Below the pieces are notes generated by a model. It worked only from the letters and a program-made list of their open reading frames with translations, did no database searches and was not told the origin of the DNA. Positions 1-11,460 of a stretch of DNA of 64,000 bases are shown one piece after another (position 1 is the first letter of the stretch; every line of letters begins with the position of its first letter). Made by a program: the position numbers and the translations under genes. Origin of the DNA: Chimonanthus salicifolius (taxonomy: Eukaryota; Streptophyta; Magnoliopsida; Laurales; Calycanthaceae); the NCBI GenBank assembly GCA_013350335.1, contig CM023535.1, positions 34,504,991 through 34,568,990 on the forward strand, given 5' to 3'.

Positions 1-732
1 CCACAACCCTTTCTCTTCCTCATTATTCTTTTCTCCAACCAAGGAGTCTCCTTGAATTCCATCGAGTAAAGGGTTCCATCTCAACCATGGTGTCCCCTGG
101 CTTAACCAAGACACCACTTGAGATGGAACCCTACATCTTCCAACGTGTACCATGAGTTGGTGCCCTTTGAGATGGAAAACTCCTCCATTTCCATTTCAAC
201 TCACCCATCTCAACTCAACTCCATTTAACTCACTTTAACTCAAGCAATTTAATCTTGAATCAACTCCATCAATATCTTAATTCAATTGGACTCATTTGCC
301 AACTCAATTTTGTTTAACTCAATTTAATTTGATTCCTTTGAACTCACCCGTGTTTGACCAAGTCAACCATGGCATAGCCGACTATGCACCATGCACCATT
401 TAGCACTCGGGTCCCACCTAGCCATTTCATTTACATGCCTCGGTCTTAATTGGGTATTTGACCCAATTACATTGGCCCTACCCAATTACTTACAAATTAC
501 CTCATCATGACCCATTGGGTCCCAATTGAGCCATTGATCCATTTATTTAAGGCTTACCTAATTATTTCTAATTCAACCTTATCCATGACCTGTTGGGTCT
601 TAATTGGGTTATTGACCCAATTACCTTACCCATTTAGGGTCCAATTCAATTTCTAACCTTAAATTCAACCAATTAAGCAATTTAAGTAAACCAATCCAAT
701 ATATTTATGATTTGAAAAATCTGGGTGTTACA
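1..732 (-). mobile_element. Minus-strand gypsy LTR, start (U3) end only
   Basis: Read on the minus strand, this begins TGTAACACCCAG at 732 and continues as U3-type sequence of the main LTR family: repeated GGGTC/GACCC and TTGACC motifs and a TTGACnnnGTCAA palindrome near 357-368. The rest lies left of the window. Directly right of it is gypsy reverse transcriptase coding sequence on the same strand, cut inside the RMCVD motif, so the LTR was inserted into that gene. Whether it is a solo LTR or part of an element cannot be told from here. Confidence 0.75.
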
Positions 733-1404
733 AATCCACACACATCCGAAGAGTACCATCCTTCTTCTTTACAAACAACACCGGTGCCCCCAGGATGAAG
801 TGTTGTTCCAGATGCATCCCAGTTTGAGTAATTCATCAATTTATTTCTTCAACTCAGACATCTCTGCTGGGGCCATCCGATAATGCGGCAATGATATAGG
901 AGTAGTGCTAGGATATAGCTTGATCTCGAAGTCAATCTCCCTATTCGGAGGTAGGCCAGGGAGTTCTGTGTTGGAAATATCTCTCCGTAGTCTTTCACTA
1001 CCGCAGGTAATTCAGCCATGGGCACCTTGTCTAGTCGAGGTTGTTCAATGTTAGATGGTTCACTTCTTCATGTAAACTCCTGGTCATTGGAATGCACTGT
1101 CTGTCGGCATGTACCGCATATCGTTTTCCTTCGGGTGACCAAAATATCACCTTGCGGAGGTGACAGTCAATGCTGTGCTGGAAGCAACCAATCCATCCCA
1201 AAAATGATGTCGTACTCTGTCATCTGGAGTACCAAATAGTTGAACTCAAATCTGAACCTAGCAAGTTCAGTATTTACAGAGGTGCAGACCAGACCCAGTG
1301 ATGTGCCTCCAATGGGGGATACAATAGTAAGTGCAATAGACAGTTGTTGTACTAGGGGGCACCAGTAGTAGATATGAAGGCAGCAAATATAAAGGAGTGG
1401 GATG
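733..1404 (-). pseudogene. Ty3/gypsy protease-RT fragment (element D)
   Basis: The minus strand translates in pieces as aspartic-protease C-terminus ([21 protein letters not shown]), then the pre-RT linker ([30 protein letters not shown]) and the RT start ([19 protein letters not shown]). It is very close to the matching part of element A at 13990-14590, so the same Tekay-type lineage is likely. There is an in-frame stop after AEMSELKK and at least one frameshift in the protease part. Both ends are cut by LTRs: at 732 within the RT Asp-Tyr codons, and at 1405 by a plus-strand LTR. It is a dead fragment. Confidence 0.85.
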
Positions 1405-1690
1405 TGTAATATCCCAGATTTTCAATATAGCAATATTTACGAAAATTGTCATTGAAATTATGAATTAAAAAGGTTAGGACCGTAGATGAGAAAATTGTGG
1501 GGCCCATTGTTCAATTAAGACCCAATTTATGTGTTATAAGGATCAAATTAAATTAAATGGGTAATGTACATCTAATTGTGTCAAGGTGATTATTTGGGTC
1601 AAAAGACCCAATTGGGACCCAATGGGTCGTGGATTGACTTGTTTGACCATCGGATGAACTCAAGCTTAATTAAGTGGTGAGTTAAATCAA

Positions 1691-1860
1691 ATGAGTTGGG
1701 ATGGACGGGTTATGTTTCAAATTCAAAATTCAAATGAGTTGGGATGGACGGTCTATATTTCAAATTCAAAATTCAAATGAGTTGGGATGGACGGTTTATA
1801 TTTCAAATTCAAATGAGTTGGGATGGATGGTTTTTACATTTGGAATTCAAATTCAAAACA
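1691..1860 (+). repeat. 43-bp tandem repeat, about 4 copies
   Basis: Units begin at 1691, 1734, 1777 and 1813 with ATGAGTTGGGATGGACGG, followed by A/T-rich TTTCAAATTCAAAATTCAA. The third unit is shortened to 36 bp and the fourth has diverged. The array lies in U3 of the LTR starting at 1405. Short open frames across it are artefacts of the repeat. Confidence 0.85.
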
Positions 1861-2653
1861 AAGGTAAGGATACATGGGGGAGGAGGTTGGTTTGTTTCAA
1901 AATTTAAATGTTGGAGAGATGGAAGAGAATTGTTTTTATTTCAAACTCAAACGTTGGAGAGATGAAGATGGTTTATTTCAAAATTCAAATAAGAGATACA
2001 CGTTGGAGAGGTAGGGAGGTTTGGCTTATTTCAAAATCAAAACAAGGATACACATGGAAAGATAATGGAGATCGTTTTACATTTAAAAAAATTCAAATTT
2101 CAATGGCATACACGTTGGAGTCTTGAGAATTCTATCTCATGTAGAGATAGGGATGATAATGAAGAGGAAACTCCAACATGGAGAGATAATGAAGTTGGTT
2201 TAAATCTCAATTTCAAACAAGGCTATATGTTTGAGAGATAAGGGGGAGTTTGGGGTTTATTTTTCAAATTCAATCAAGATTCAACTCTCCCTCTCCCTCT
2301 TGGCTATCTCTCCCTCACACCCTCTCTTGGCCGGCCAGCAACCTGAGAGAAAGAAAATCGAACATTTGGAGAATTTTATCTCATTTTCTCCCTCTCTTGG
2401 CCGTTCCTCTCAAGTCAAGGACTTGGAGTATTTTTCCATCTCAAGTTTTTCTATCTCTCTCTCTCTCAAATCAATACTTTGGCCGATCAACTTCAAGGAG
2501 TTTCCAGCAAGATTAAGCTCGGCTAAAGGACAAGAAGGAAGGAGGAAGGAAGGACTAAGGAAGGAGAAGATCAAGAAGGAGTGAAAGAACCGGAGGAGTC
2601 GCAGTATTGGTAAGTGCACTATAAACCCTTGTTAAATAAATTGGTTAAGGGAA

Positions 2654-3608
2654 CATGATCCGGCCGTTGTATGGCCGAACCTATCAAGGGTTTAAATCAT
2701 GGATAATGATGTTTAAAAAGGGTAAAAAATGGATCATAGGGTTCGGCCACTTTGGATGGCCAAACCCCATGAAAAGACTTGGTTATTTTTATGGTTTTTG
2801 AGAGATAAAAACCATACATTGTTATGAAGGTTTCAAGGTGTTTTAAATGGAGAAAAGGTTAATGTTTTGGGTCGGCCATTGCATGGCTGAACCATGTTGT
2901 TTTTATGGCTAAGGTGCTGTGCATAAACCATGTATAAATGTTGTAATGTTTGGATCAAGAAAACCATAGGGTTCGGCCATGTGTATGGCCGAATCCCATG
3001 GACCATTTTTATTGGTAATTGGAGTTAAGAGCATGGTTGGAAATTATTAATGGTTATATGCTTTTGATTAAGGAATCACATATGTTTATCTTGGGATTTA
3101 GTATTAAATAATCAGCCATTATAGATGATGGAAAAAGGGACAAAATCAGTATGGTGAGGTTTGGCCATGTTGTATGGCCGAACCCCACTAATGGATAATT
3201 GGAGGACTTAGTTTCTTTGAAGTGGTTAACTTGTAATATAGTTGGTCAGATCAAAATGGAGATTTGTCAAGGATTAAAAGGGCCAAATTTAAGATGGTGA
3301 GGTTCGGCCATGTTGTATGGTCGAACCCCACTAAGGTGGATTGTTTTATGGACATTGGTTATTGGCAATATTAAGCAAGGGTTAGGTTAATGGCAATATT
3401 GTAAATATGAATGAAAAGATCAAAGGACTTGAAAAAGGGGCTCAAACCAAAATGGTGAGGTTCGGCCATGTTGTATGGCAGAACCCCACCAAGGTGTGTT
3501 TGGTAGATTGAGGTTTTAAATAAGTTATTTGGATGGTATTGATTAAATAAAAAGGGAGATCAAATTCAAGTGGGTGAGGTTTGGCCATGTAGTATGGCCG
3601 AACCCCAC
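2654..3608 (+). repeat. Palindrome array GGTTCGGCCAT/ATGGCCGAACC, 8 copies
   Basis: Imperfect 28-30 bp palindromes lie near 2658, 2740, 2869, 2970, 3160, 3301, 3459 and 3578. Each has arms close to GGTTCGGCCA and TGGCCGAACC around a 5-8 bp loop. Spacers of 80-190 bp are A/T-rich and unrelated to one another. All copies lie downstream of the predicted splice donor at 2610 and upstream of the acceptor at 4275. Some arms carry unpaired changes (for example TGGTCGAACC at 3317). Confidence 0.85.
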
Positions 3609-3933
3609 AAGGTGGTTTTTGGACTTAGATTTAATTAGAAATCAAAAGGATATTGTCTTGACTTATTGTTATATAAACAAGGTAACGAGACTTCTTGGAC
3701 CGTGCGCAATCGTAAACGGGTGACGGTTTAAGAAGAGCAGATATTTTAAGTGACATTGGTGTAGGCTTCCTACCTCTTTGTAACCACACTTTATATTTGG
3801 TTTTTATCTTAATTTTGATGAGATATGTGTTAAACTATTATGTTTCAAAGTGGATTTGAATGCTAAGATTTATTTACAAATGGCATGTATTCATTGACAT
3901 CTCATGCATGGCATGGGGTGATGGTTATGTAAC

Positions 3934-4092
3934 CGGAGAGTCCACACTCCTTCAGGGCGTCCGAAAAACCTATGTGGAGGTACCTTGATGATGAGAATCC
4001 CATCAAGAGGAAACTGGAGGGTCCACACTCCGTCGGGGCATCCGAACAACCTATGTGGAGGTACCTTGATGATGAAAATCCCATCAAGAGGA
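3934..4092 (+). repeat. CACTCCGTCGGGGCGTCCG minisatellite, 2 copies
   Basis: Two units of about 75 bp read CCGGAG...CCACACTCCNTC(A/G)GGGC(A/G)TCCGAA, then CCTATGTGG(A)GGTACCTTGATGATGA and a CATCAAGAGG hairpin partner. GGAG/CTCC and CTTGATG/CATCAAG can pair. The repeat occupies the same position in most LTRs of the family here. Confidence 0.8.
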
Positions 4093-6744
4093 GGCTATGT
4101 ATACTTGTGATGGGTGGGACTCTTTACATTTGCATACGTACATAGCATTGTTTTTGTAAGATTTTGATGATCATGTATTATTATGTTATATGCATATTTT
4201 TATACTAACCTTGTGGTAGCCCTAATCGGAAGACCTACTGGGTGCGTTGATCTAACGCCCTATTTCTATCCTTAGTGGATGACACAGGAAAGGGAAAGGT
4301 CGAGGGTAACACCCCAAATTCTCAATAATAGGAATATTTACGAAAATGCCACTGGAATAGTGAATTTAATAAATGTGTTTATAAATAAGGAAATGGTGGG
4401 GTCCATTGCTCAAATTAAGACCCTATGAGCACATTATAAATTTCAAATTTGATTGCATGGGTAATGTACATCAATTTGGGTCAAAATGGTTAATTGGGTC
4501 AAGGGATCCAATTGGGACCCAGTAGGTCATAATGGACTTATTAGACCACTGGGTGAGCCCAAATTTAATGGGGTTAAGCTGAATTGATTGGAAATTAAGT
4601 GGAGCATAAATGGGTAGGCTTGATGCACATGTGAAAACCAAATGCAAATGGCTAAAACAACCCATAAAGGGGTCATGGCGTCAAAACGGGTCAACAAGCT
4701 AAATGGGGACCCAATGGGACGGGTTGACCTTGTTGACCACGGATGACGGTGTAAGCCCTCAAATGAGCTCAATGGTGAGTTACATCAGGTTGAGTGGAAC
4801 TGAATTGAGCTGGTTTTGAATTAAGAATGAGTTGACTCAAGTGCATTAAATGAGTGTCATTTAATGTGGTGAGTTGGGCTTGTGAGTTGGGTGAGTCAAA
4901 ATGGAAATCAAAGGGGCTGTAAAATCAGTGAGTTGAAGGGAAGATGAAGAGTTACTTGGGTCTCAAGCCACACAATACAATCCCACACGTTGGGGACTTG
5001 TGGTGTGAGCTTCCATGCAAAATTTTAAATGGAAATGGATGGGAATTGGATGAGATGCATGGGAGTGCCAAAGGGTGCCTTGGGAGTGCCAAGGGGTACC
5101 TTGGTTGGCACCAAATATCCCATTGGTTTGATCAAAGGATGATGAGAAGTAATGAGATAATATGGGGCTATTTAACAAAAGGAAATACACCATTCATTTG
5201 GCCGATTTTCACACAAAGAAATCCTAAGAATCCTCATCTCTCTCCCTCTCTCCAAACTCTTTCTCTTGGCCGAACCAGCAAGTAGTGTCTTCACAATTGA
5301 TTAAGCATATAATCAGCAAAGAAAGAGAGGCTAAGAAAGAAAGGAAGGCAAGGAGCAAAGGCAAGAAGAAAAGCTTGGAAAATTTGGTAAGTATTTCCAT
5401 GGATTTTTGTTTAATAAAATGGGATTAATGAATCATGATTTGGCCATGTCTTAGCCGAATTCATCAAGGATTAGACCATGGATGGTGTTTTACAAAAATG
5501 ATGAAAAACGGATCAATGGGTTCGGCCACTTTGGATGGCCGAACCCCATGAAAAGAATTGGTTAATTTTGATGGTTTTCGTAAGATAAAATCATGCAAGT
5601 GTTGGACTGATTTGGATGTTTAATTAGACCAAAGATACATGTTTATGATGAGGCAAAATAAGTTATTAAGGAAGGTTTAAAACATGGATTTGGATGTCAC
5701 GATTTGGCCATGGAATGGCCGAATCCATCAAAGGTTTAATCTTGGAAATTGTTGATTAAAAAGGGGTCCAAATCATGGTCATAGGGTTCGGCCACCTTGG
5801 ATGGCCGAACCCCATGAAAATATTTGATGATTTGGTATGGTTTTGGAGAGATAAAAACCATACCAATGGTGGAGATGTTTGCATGTTTTAAATAAGGCTA
5901 AGTATTTGACAAAAGAGGTTTAAATCATAGGCCATTGGGTTCGGTCAATTGGGATGGCCGAACCCCATGAAATGATATGACATTTTTATGGAAAATTTGT
6001 ATGGTTTTGAGGGATAAAAATCATACAATGATTCAAGGTTATTAATGTAACGCCCGCCCATTTTCACTATATTTCAGAGTCTATTTTTTTTTTTTTGAAT
6101 TAAATCAAGTGACAACGGCGCGGACGTCACGACGCGAGTTAAGTCTGAACTCATAAAGCCCGGCCCTTAACTGGCCAACCCGACGCGTGCGCGGAACGAA
6201 GTCCACGAGTGTGGTTCACGAGTAGGAATTAAGCTCGCGGAACATAGTTACATGCGGAACATTATAGTATATACTATCCTACCGGTTTTTTAGATAGAAG
6301 GGAAGATACAACATTAAATTACCAAAATACCCCCATGTTCATGATTATGTCTCAAATGTTAACGTACAGAGTTTAATCCAAATCATAGTAAGAAATCCAA
6401 AATTATTACAATTCAACAAGCTATGCTACTTGAGTTACAACATTTCCAAAATAAAACTTTGATAAACAAAGTAGCCGCTTTCCCACGCCCCTAAGCCTGA
6501 CTCCCGTCACGCCCACTGTTTCCTCCGTCTCCTGTATCACCAGCTAGGGTAGAAGTAGGGCGTTAGTCAATGCGCCCAGTAGGACTTCGAGTAGGGCTAG
6601 CACATGGATTAGTAATAACAAGCATACTGATAGCAATATAATAAAACCATATAATGATTGCCATGCCATGGGTGTCTATGTCATGTGCCACCCATCATCT
6701 ACATCATCATGTAATATCATGTCCCCCTTGACGGCAAATCCTCG

Positions 6745-6925
6745 TCAAGGTGTCCCCATGTTTGCTTCTCGGTCGCCCCGACGGAGCATGGACTCCGGTG
6801 ATACCATATCAATGTGCCCATGTCTGTTCTCGGTGGCCCCGACGGAGCATGGACTCCGGTTTTACCATGTCAATATCCCCATGCCTGTTCTCGGTCGCCC
6901 CGAAGGAGCATGAACTCCGGTTCTT
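6745..6925 (-). repeat. CACTCCGTCGGGGCG minisatellite, 3 copies
   Basis: Units of about 63-65 bp in the plus direction read TTCTCGGTCGCCCCGACGGAGCATG then GACTCCGGTT. GGAG/CTCC and CGGTCG/CGACGG arms can fold. Adjacent is a CTTGACGGC...CTCGTCAAG hairpin at 6727-6750. Short peptides predicted across the array in three frames are repeat artefacts. Confidence 0.85.
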
Positions 6926-7576
6926 TTATTTTTCCGCCCATGCCATGCATGAGATGTAAGTGCATTATGCTATGTAATATATATATACATTTCATGTCCA
7001 TAATGTAAAATCCATAGGATAGGAATATAATCCATAGCATATAAAAATACCGTCCATAGCATTTAGAGTATAATCCATACCATATAAAATCCATGTAATA
7101 ATAAATCATATAATTTCCAAAATCAAATACGGAAAGCATCACATACACATAATCCACGGCTTACAAAAAGGTAGGAATCCTACCAAATACTGATAACGTC
7201 CTTTTCTGTTCTCGTTAGACAATCTTGGTCGTCGTTCGCGTACCGTTGCGATGTGCCAATACCTTATTATGCATTTCCAAGTTAGTTCATGTCTTATCCA
7301 CGATTAAGTCTCTAACGGATCGTAAACCTATGTTCATTAATGATCTTTAACCACGTTACAAGATTAACATAATCATCCCTCAACTTATACTCTCTTCCCA
7401 TTGATTAAAGTTACACACATAATTTAATCCATAACTGTTCCATACACTTAGGTCCGTTAATGACTTACCAAATCATGTCGTAGGATCATTAAAGTCAGTC
7501 CCTTTAATTTAACATAATTTTCCATTTCTTCTACCGGATTAATAGCGATCACTTAAAATACTCAAAACCGTACTCT

Positions 7577-8215
7577 TCAATTCAGTCGACTGAATTAGGA
7601 GTTCAGTTGACTGAATCAGGAGTTCAGTCGACTGAAACACAGATTCAGTCGGCTGACTTTGAATCAGATTGTCTGTCTGTTCTGCCAGTTCGATTTCAGT
7701 CGACTGAAATATAATTCAGTCGGCTGAAACATGGTTCATACTCTTTCAGTCGACTGAATCATAGATTCAGTCGGCTGACTTTGCCTCAGGTTATCTGTTC
7801 GTTTTCCCAGTTCATTTTCAGTCGACTGAATCATAGATTCAGTCGGCTGAAATATCACTAACCACTTACGTGTTCAATAAGTATTCATTCAGCCGACTGA
7901 ATCACACATTCAGTCGGCTGAAACTTCCATAATCCTCTTTTTCTCCGGGACGTTTGTGTTCAGTCGACTGAATCCATGATTCAGTCGGCTGAACCTCCAA
8001 AAACTCCTTCTGTAGTATATCATCCTTAGTTCAGTCGACTGAATCCCTTATTCGGTCGACTGAAACTCCCAGAAACTCGTTTCTGATTCGTCCATTATCA
8101 GTTCAGTCAACTGAATCCCTGATTCAGTCGGCTGAAACTCCCAGAACTTTGTTTCTGGTTCGTTTATTGTCAGTTCAGTCGACTGAATCACAGATTCAGT
8201 CGACTGACTGTTTGT
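7577..8215 (-). repeat. TTCAGTCGACTGAA palindrome array
   Basis: More than fifteen copies of the perfect 14-bp palindrome TTCAGTCGACTGAA or its variant TTCAGTCGGCTGAA occur, usually as pairs 10-15 bp apart with about 60-70 bp between pairs. The array lies in the predicted LTR intron, downstream (on the minus strand) of the donor at 8300. A diverged version is at 62546-63023. It replaces the GGTTCGGCCAT palindromes found in the other LTRs. Confidence 0.9.
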
Positions 8216-10469
8216 CAGTCTTCTCCATTGCATATTTTTGTACTTCCTTCCTTCGCGATTCTCTTAAAAGAGCCATAACGGCATGTTTGGAAATACTTAC
8301 AATCCTTGGTTTTTCCCGGTTGTCTCTTGCTCCTCTTGTTCCTTCACCTTTCTCCTTCTTCTTTCTCCTTGATACTCGGCAATGGTGAGCTTGGTCAAAG
8401 TAAGGTCACCAAGGTTTCGTTAGGCCAAGGTGTAGCAGCTTTGAGAGGGAAAAACAGAGAAGGAAATGGGGAAATATCTCAAGTCTTGGGTCTTAGGAGT
8501 GATCGGCCAACACTTAGCTTCTTCTTCCCTTTCCTCTAAGTCTTTTTCTCTTCTTTTCTCATTAGTGTATTTCTTGGTCTTGCAAGAGGGAGGACGGTTT
8601 GGAGAGGAGAGGAAGAGAGTGAGAGAGAGATGGTTGTGATGATTGGTTTGACTACCTCCACCTACCAAGCATGGAGGGAGGTATGGGCTTGCATGCCCCC
8701 AATTTTAGGGGCCTTTGTCTCCTTTAGTGGAGGTGGTTGGGGATGAGTTTGAGTCACAACTCATTCCAATGAGTTTGGTGAGTCAACTCATATGGAAACC
8801 ATCTTGACTCACCCCCCCCCCCCCTCCTATGTGATTCACTCCATTAATTAATTTCTTTCTTAACTTAGCCCCTTTAATTTAATAATTTAATTCCTATTTA
8901 ATTCCCTTCAATTCTTTCATGTATCCACCATGGTTGACCAAGTTAACCAGTGGTCAACCATGGTGGCCGGCCCCACCAAATCTTAGTCAACCCGCCACCT
9001 CTCTTAATGAGGTGGGGGTGGACCCCACTTGATTATGTCCCTTGGTCTATTCAAGACTAACCTTAGGTGTTTTATATTAATTAAATTAACTTTATTTACT
9101 TGGGTCCTCTTTAATTTCATTTTGACTCATCCATGGTTGACCAAGTCAACCATGATGGTTGGCCCCACCTTTTTCCTTGGAGTTTGAATCAATTTGATCC
9201 GTTGGGTTCCACACGGTTATCGGGCCCACTTTGACCATCATTGATCCTTTTGATGGATCCCATTCAAACCCATGGTCCATTGGACCATACTTGGGCCCTT
9301 GCCCAAATTTTGATCCATTTAATATCCATGACATCAAAATTCCCATTTTTCCATTATTAAAACAAATAAATGCCATATATATATTGATTTAAAAATTCGG
9401 GCTATTACAATTAAGGTGTTTTTATATGGAGACAAAGTTGATGTGTTGGGTCGGCCATTACATGGCCGAACCATAATGTTATTATGGTTAAAAATATTGA
9501 GTATGAACCATGTATAAAAGATGGAATTAATTGGGATAAGAGAACCCCATGGACCTGTTTTTATGGAGGTAAGGTTTCATGTTATGAATATAAGTTTGTT
9601 GTTTCAGGTTGGCCATTGGATGGCTGAACCATGTGGTTAACATGGCTAAAGGGTAGAGTCCAATTGGTATATAAATAATGGAATCATTGAGCAAAAGAAC
9701 CATAAGGGTTCGGCCATGTGTATCGCGGAGCCCCATGGACTGTTTTAATGGGAGATTTGGATTAAAATTATGTTGGAAGCTAAGGTTTGTTTTATGCTTT
9801 TGTTCTAAGAAACACCTATGCTTAGTTATGGATCTAATATTAATTTGATCAACCATGATAATGAGGGAAAGTAGGACAAAAATCAGATTGGTGAGGTTCG
9901 GCCATGAAGTATGGCCGAACCCCACTAATGGTCATTGGTGACCCTAGTGTGTTGTTACTAATGTTGATGGATGGACTTAGTGGTTAATTTATATGTATGG
10001 ATGAATGATGTAAAGGACCAAACTAAGGTGGTTTGGATATGGACCTTGGTGTTTAAGGAAAATTAAACAAAAGGTTAGCCTAAATGGCATAAAGGTAATT
10101 ATGGATGCAATGATCAAAGATGAAATGATCATAGGATTGAATATATGAACCCCACAAGATTGCTTTTGGATCTTAAGATGTGAATGGAAATTTAAAATGA
10201 TAGTATGATTGACTTGCTGTTACATCACAAGGTAACGGAACGTGAACGGCGTACGAGTCGTGACCAAGTGAAAAAGAACAAGCACCGAAGCTAATCTTCG
10301 GTAGGTTTCCTACCTACTTGTAACCACTATGATGATTAGTTTTATCATGATTTTGTTAAGATATGTTTTTATTATTATTATGTTTCAATTGGTTTTTGAA
10401 TCATGAGAATTATGTACATACTTCATATATTCATTGGCATCTCATGCATGGACATGGGATGATGATTAT

Positions 10470-10750
10470 GGAAAGCCTCCTTAGGCGATGAGGGTCCCGC
10501 CAGGAGTAGTATCATGATGATGATAATACATTGGTCTCCTTAGGCGATGCATGTCTCGCCAGGACAAATGTTATAATGATGAGAAATACATTGGTCTCCT
10601 TAGGTGATGCAGGTCCCGCCAGGAGAAATGTATAATGATGAGAATCACATTAGTCTCCTTAGACGATGAGGGTCCCGCCAGGAGAAATATTATGATGATG
10701 AGAGCCACATCGGCCTCCTTAGGCGATGCAGGTCCCGCCAGGAGGAATAT
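10470..10750 (+). repeat. CTCCTTAGGCG minisatellite, 5 copies
   Basis: Five units of 60-65 bp read (CC/TC)TCCTTAGGCGATG(C/A)(A/G)GGTCCCGCCAGGAG, then A/T-rich ATGATGATGAGA and CACATTGG. Each unit can fold: CTCCT pairs with AGGAG and GGCG with CGCC. It is followed by the CTTAACGG...CTCGTCAAG hairpin. It occupies the slot that in most other LTRs holds the CACTCCG minisatellite. The 3' LTR has the same array at 20063-20340, again with five units. Confidence 0.9.
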
Positions 10751-11448
10751 CATCAAGAAAAACTGAAAGTGTATTGTGATTTACCTTAACGGGGAGAGTC
10801 TCGTCAAGTGATGGCTATGTATATGCATGATGGGAGGGACTTATTACATGTGCATATTTACATAGCATTGATTTACCTGTTTTGATGACCATATATATTA
10901 TGATATATGCATGTTTTTATATACTAACCATGTGGTAGCCATAATCGGAAATCCTACTGGGCGCGTTGATCTAACGCCCTAATTCTATCCATAGAGGATA
11001 ATGCAGGAAATGGAAAAGGGAAAGAGAAGGTCGTGGACCTGGAGGGGAGCCAAGCTTAAGCGCTTGATTGATGATTGGGATGTTTTTATTACTGTCTTTT
11101 GAGTTATATTCTATGGACATGTAACAGCTAGTAAACTTTGCTATGGTTTGTTTATGGTATTTGACAATGGATGTTTGGATTAAGTTATTTAATGATTGAG
11201 ACTTGTACTTGCTATCTATTCAGTCTAACTCCGTAGTTAGTCTAGTTTATTTCGCATAACTTGTTTAGTTCCATGTGTGATTTGTCTTTCGTGGGTTTCG
11301 TCCATGCACACATGGGTGGCCAGTTAAGGGTCGGACTTATGAAGACCGAACTTAGCTCGCGTCGTGACGCCGCCCGCTCTCTTCCGGTGTTATTCTATTA
11401 AAAAAAAAATTAGACTCTGATTTCTCAGAGAGGGCGAGGCGTTACAAT

Positions 11449-11460
11449 TGGTATCAGAGC
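11449..11460 (+). promoter_or_regulatory. Primer-binding site, initiator tRNA-Met
   Basis: TGGTATCAGAGC begins two bases after the 5' LTR end (11446). It matches the complement of the 3' end of plant initiator tRNA-Met, the usual primer of Tekay-type and many copia elements. It fixes the LTR boundary and the orientation of element A. Confidence 0.95.

Larger units (their letters stand above)
1405..4304 (+). mobile_element. Tekay-type gypsy LTR, truncated at its 3' end
   Basis: It starts TGTAATATCCCAG and follows the family plan: U3 rich in GGGTC/GACCC, then a CT-rich tract (2280-2480), a purine-rich stretch ending CCGGAGGAGTCG, a 5' splice site at 2610, a palindrome array, a CACTCCG hairpin repeat, the GGGTGCGTTGATCTAACGCCC hairpin, and a 3' splice site ending at 4275. 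It stops at GGTCGAG, where the 5' LTR of element A begins, so about 400 bp of its end are missing. The missing end does not reappear right of element A. Confidence 0.8.
6046..9409 (-). mobile_element. Minus-strand solo LTR, target duplication ATTAA
   Basis: Bounded by TGTAACGCCCGCCC and GGGCTATTACA and flanked by ATTAA at 6041-6045 and 9410-9414. The undisturbed site is visible in the 3' LTR of element A near 18999, where the sequence runs straight through. Length is 3364 bp and no internal genes are present, so it is a solo LTR. In its own sense it has a donor GTAAGTATTT at 8300, a TTCAGTCGACTGAA palindrome array (7577-8215), a CACTCCG hairpin repeat (6745-6925) and an acceptor near 6550. 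Its palindromes differ from those of its host LTR. Confidence 0.95.
5387..10994 (+). other. Predicted LTR leader intron of element A (5' copy)
   Basis: The 5' site reads AATTTG|GTAAGTATTT (GT at 5387-5388) after a purine-rich stretch with AAGAAGAAAAG. The 3' site reads CCCTAATTCTATCCATAG|AGG, ending at 10994, with a pyrimidine tract and a CTAAT branch-point candidate. The same two sites stand in the 3' LTR (18343-20581, 2239 bp). Equivalent pairs occur in other LTRs of the window: 2610/4275, 31836/33273, 47018/49123, 58081/59885. Splicing is inferred, not observed. The present intron also contains the later solo LTR insertion. Confidence 0.55.
4305..11446 (+). repeat. 5' LTR of element A, split by a solo LTR
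   Basis: It begins GGTAACACCCC, so the terminal T is mutated to G, and ends GGCGAGGCGTTACA just before the primer site. The halves 4305-6045 and 9415-11446 match the 3' LTR 17262-21033 continuously once the insert 6046-9409 and one ATTAA are removed. The first 250 bp differ from the 3' LTR at roughly 15% of positions and look more like the LTR at 45938; the next 320 bp differ at about 5%, the rest at about 1%. Palindromes near 5440, 5520, 5701, 5785 and 5939 continue after the insert at 9447, 9607, 9708 and 9896. Confidence 0.92.

Noticed and set aside
2231..2584. 117-codon open frame in the LTR at 1405
   Set aside because: It covers the CT-rich leader and purine-rich stretch before the donor; low-complexity peptide, not conserved in frame in the other LTRs.
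6668..7008. Overlapping open frames in all phases across the CACTCCG minisatellite (also at 35731, 41368, 53879)
   Set aside because: They are produced by a 60-65 bp repeat whose units lack stops; peptides are repetitive, overlap in several frames on both strands, and sit in predicted intron or U5 of LTRs.
6046..9409. DNA transposon (terminal inverted repeat) reading of TGTAACGCCC...CTATTACA units
   Set aside because: Only five terminal bases are inverted, ends are TG...CA with 5-bp duplications, and the unit is the reverse complement of a known LTR in the same window.
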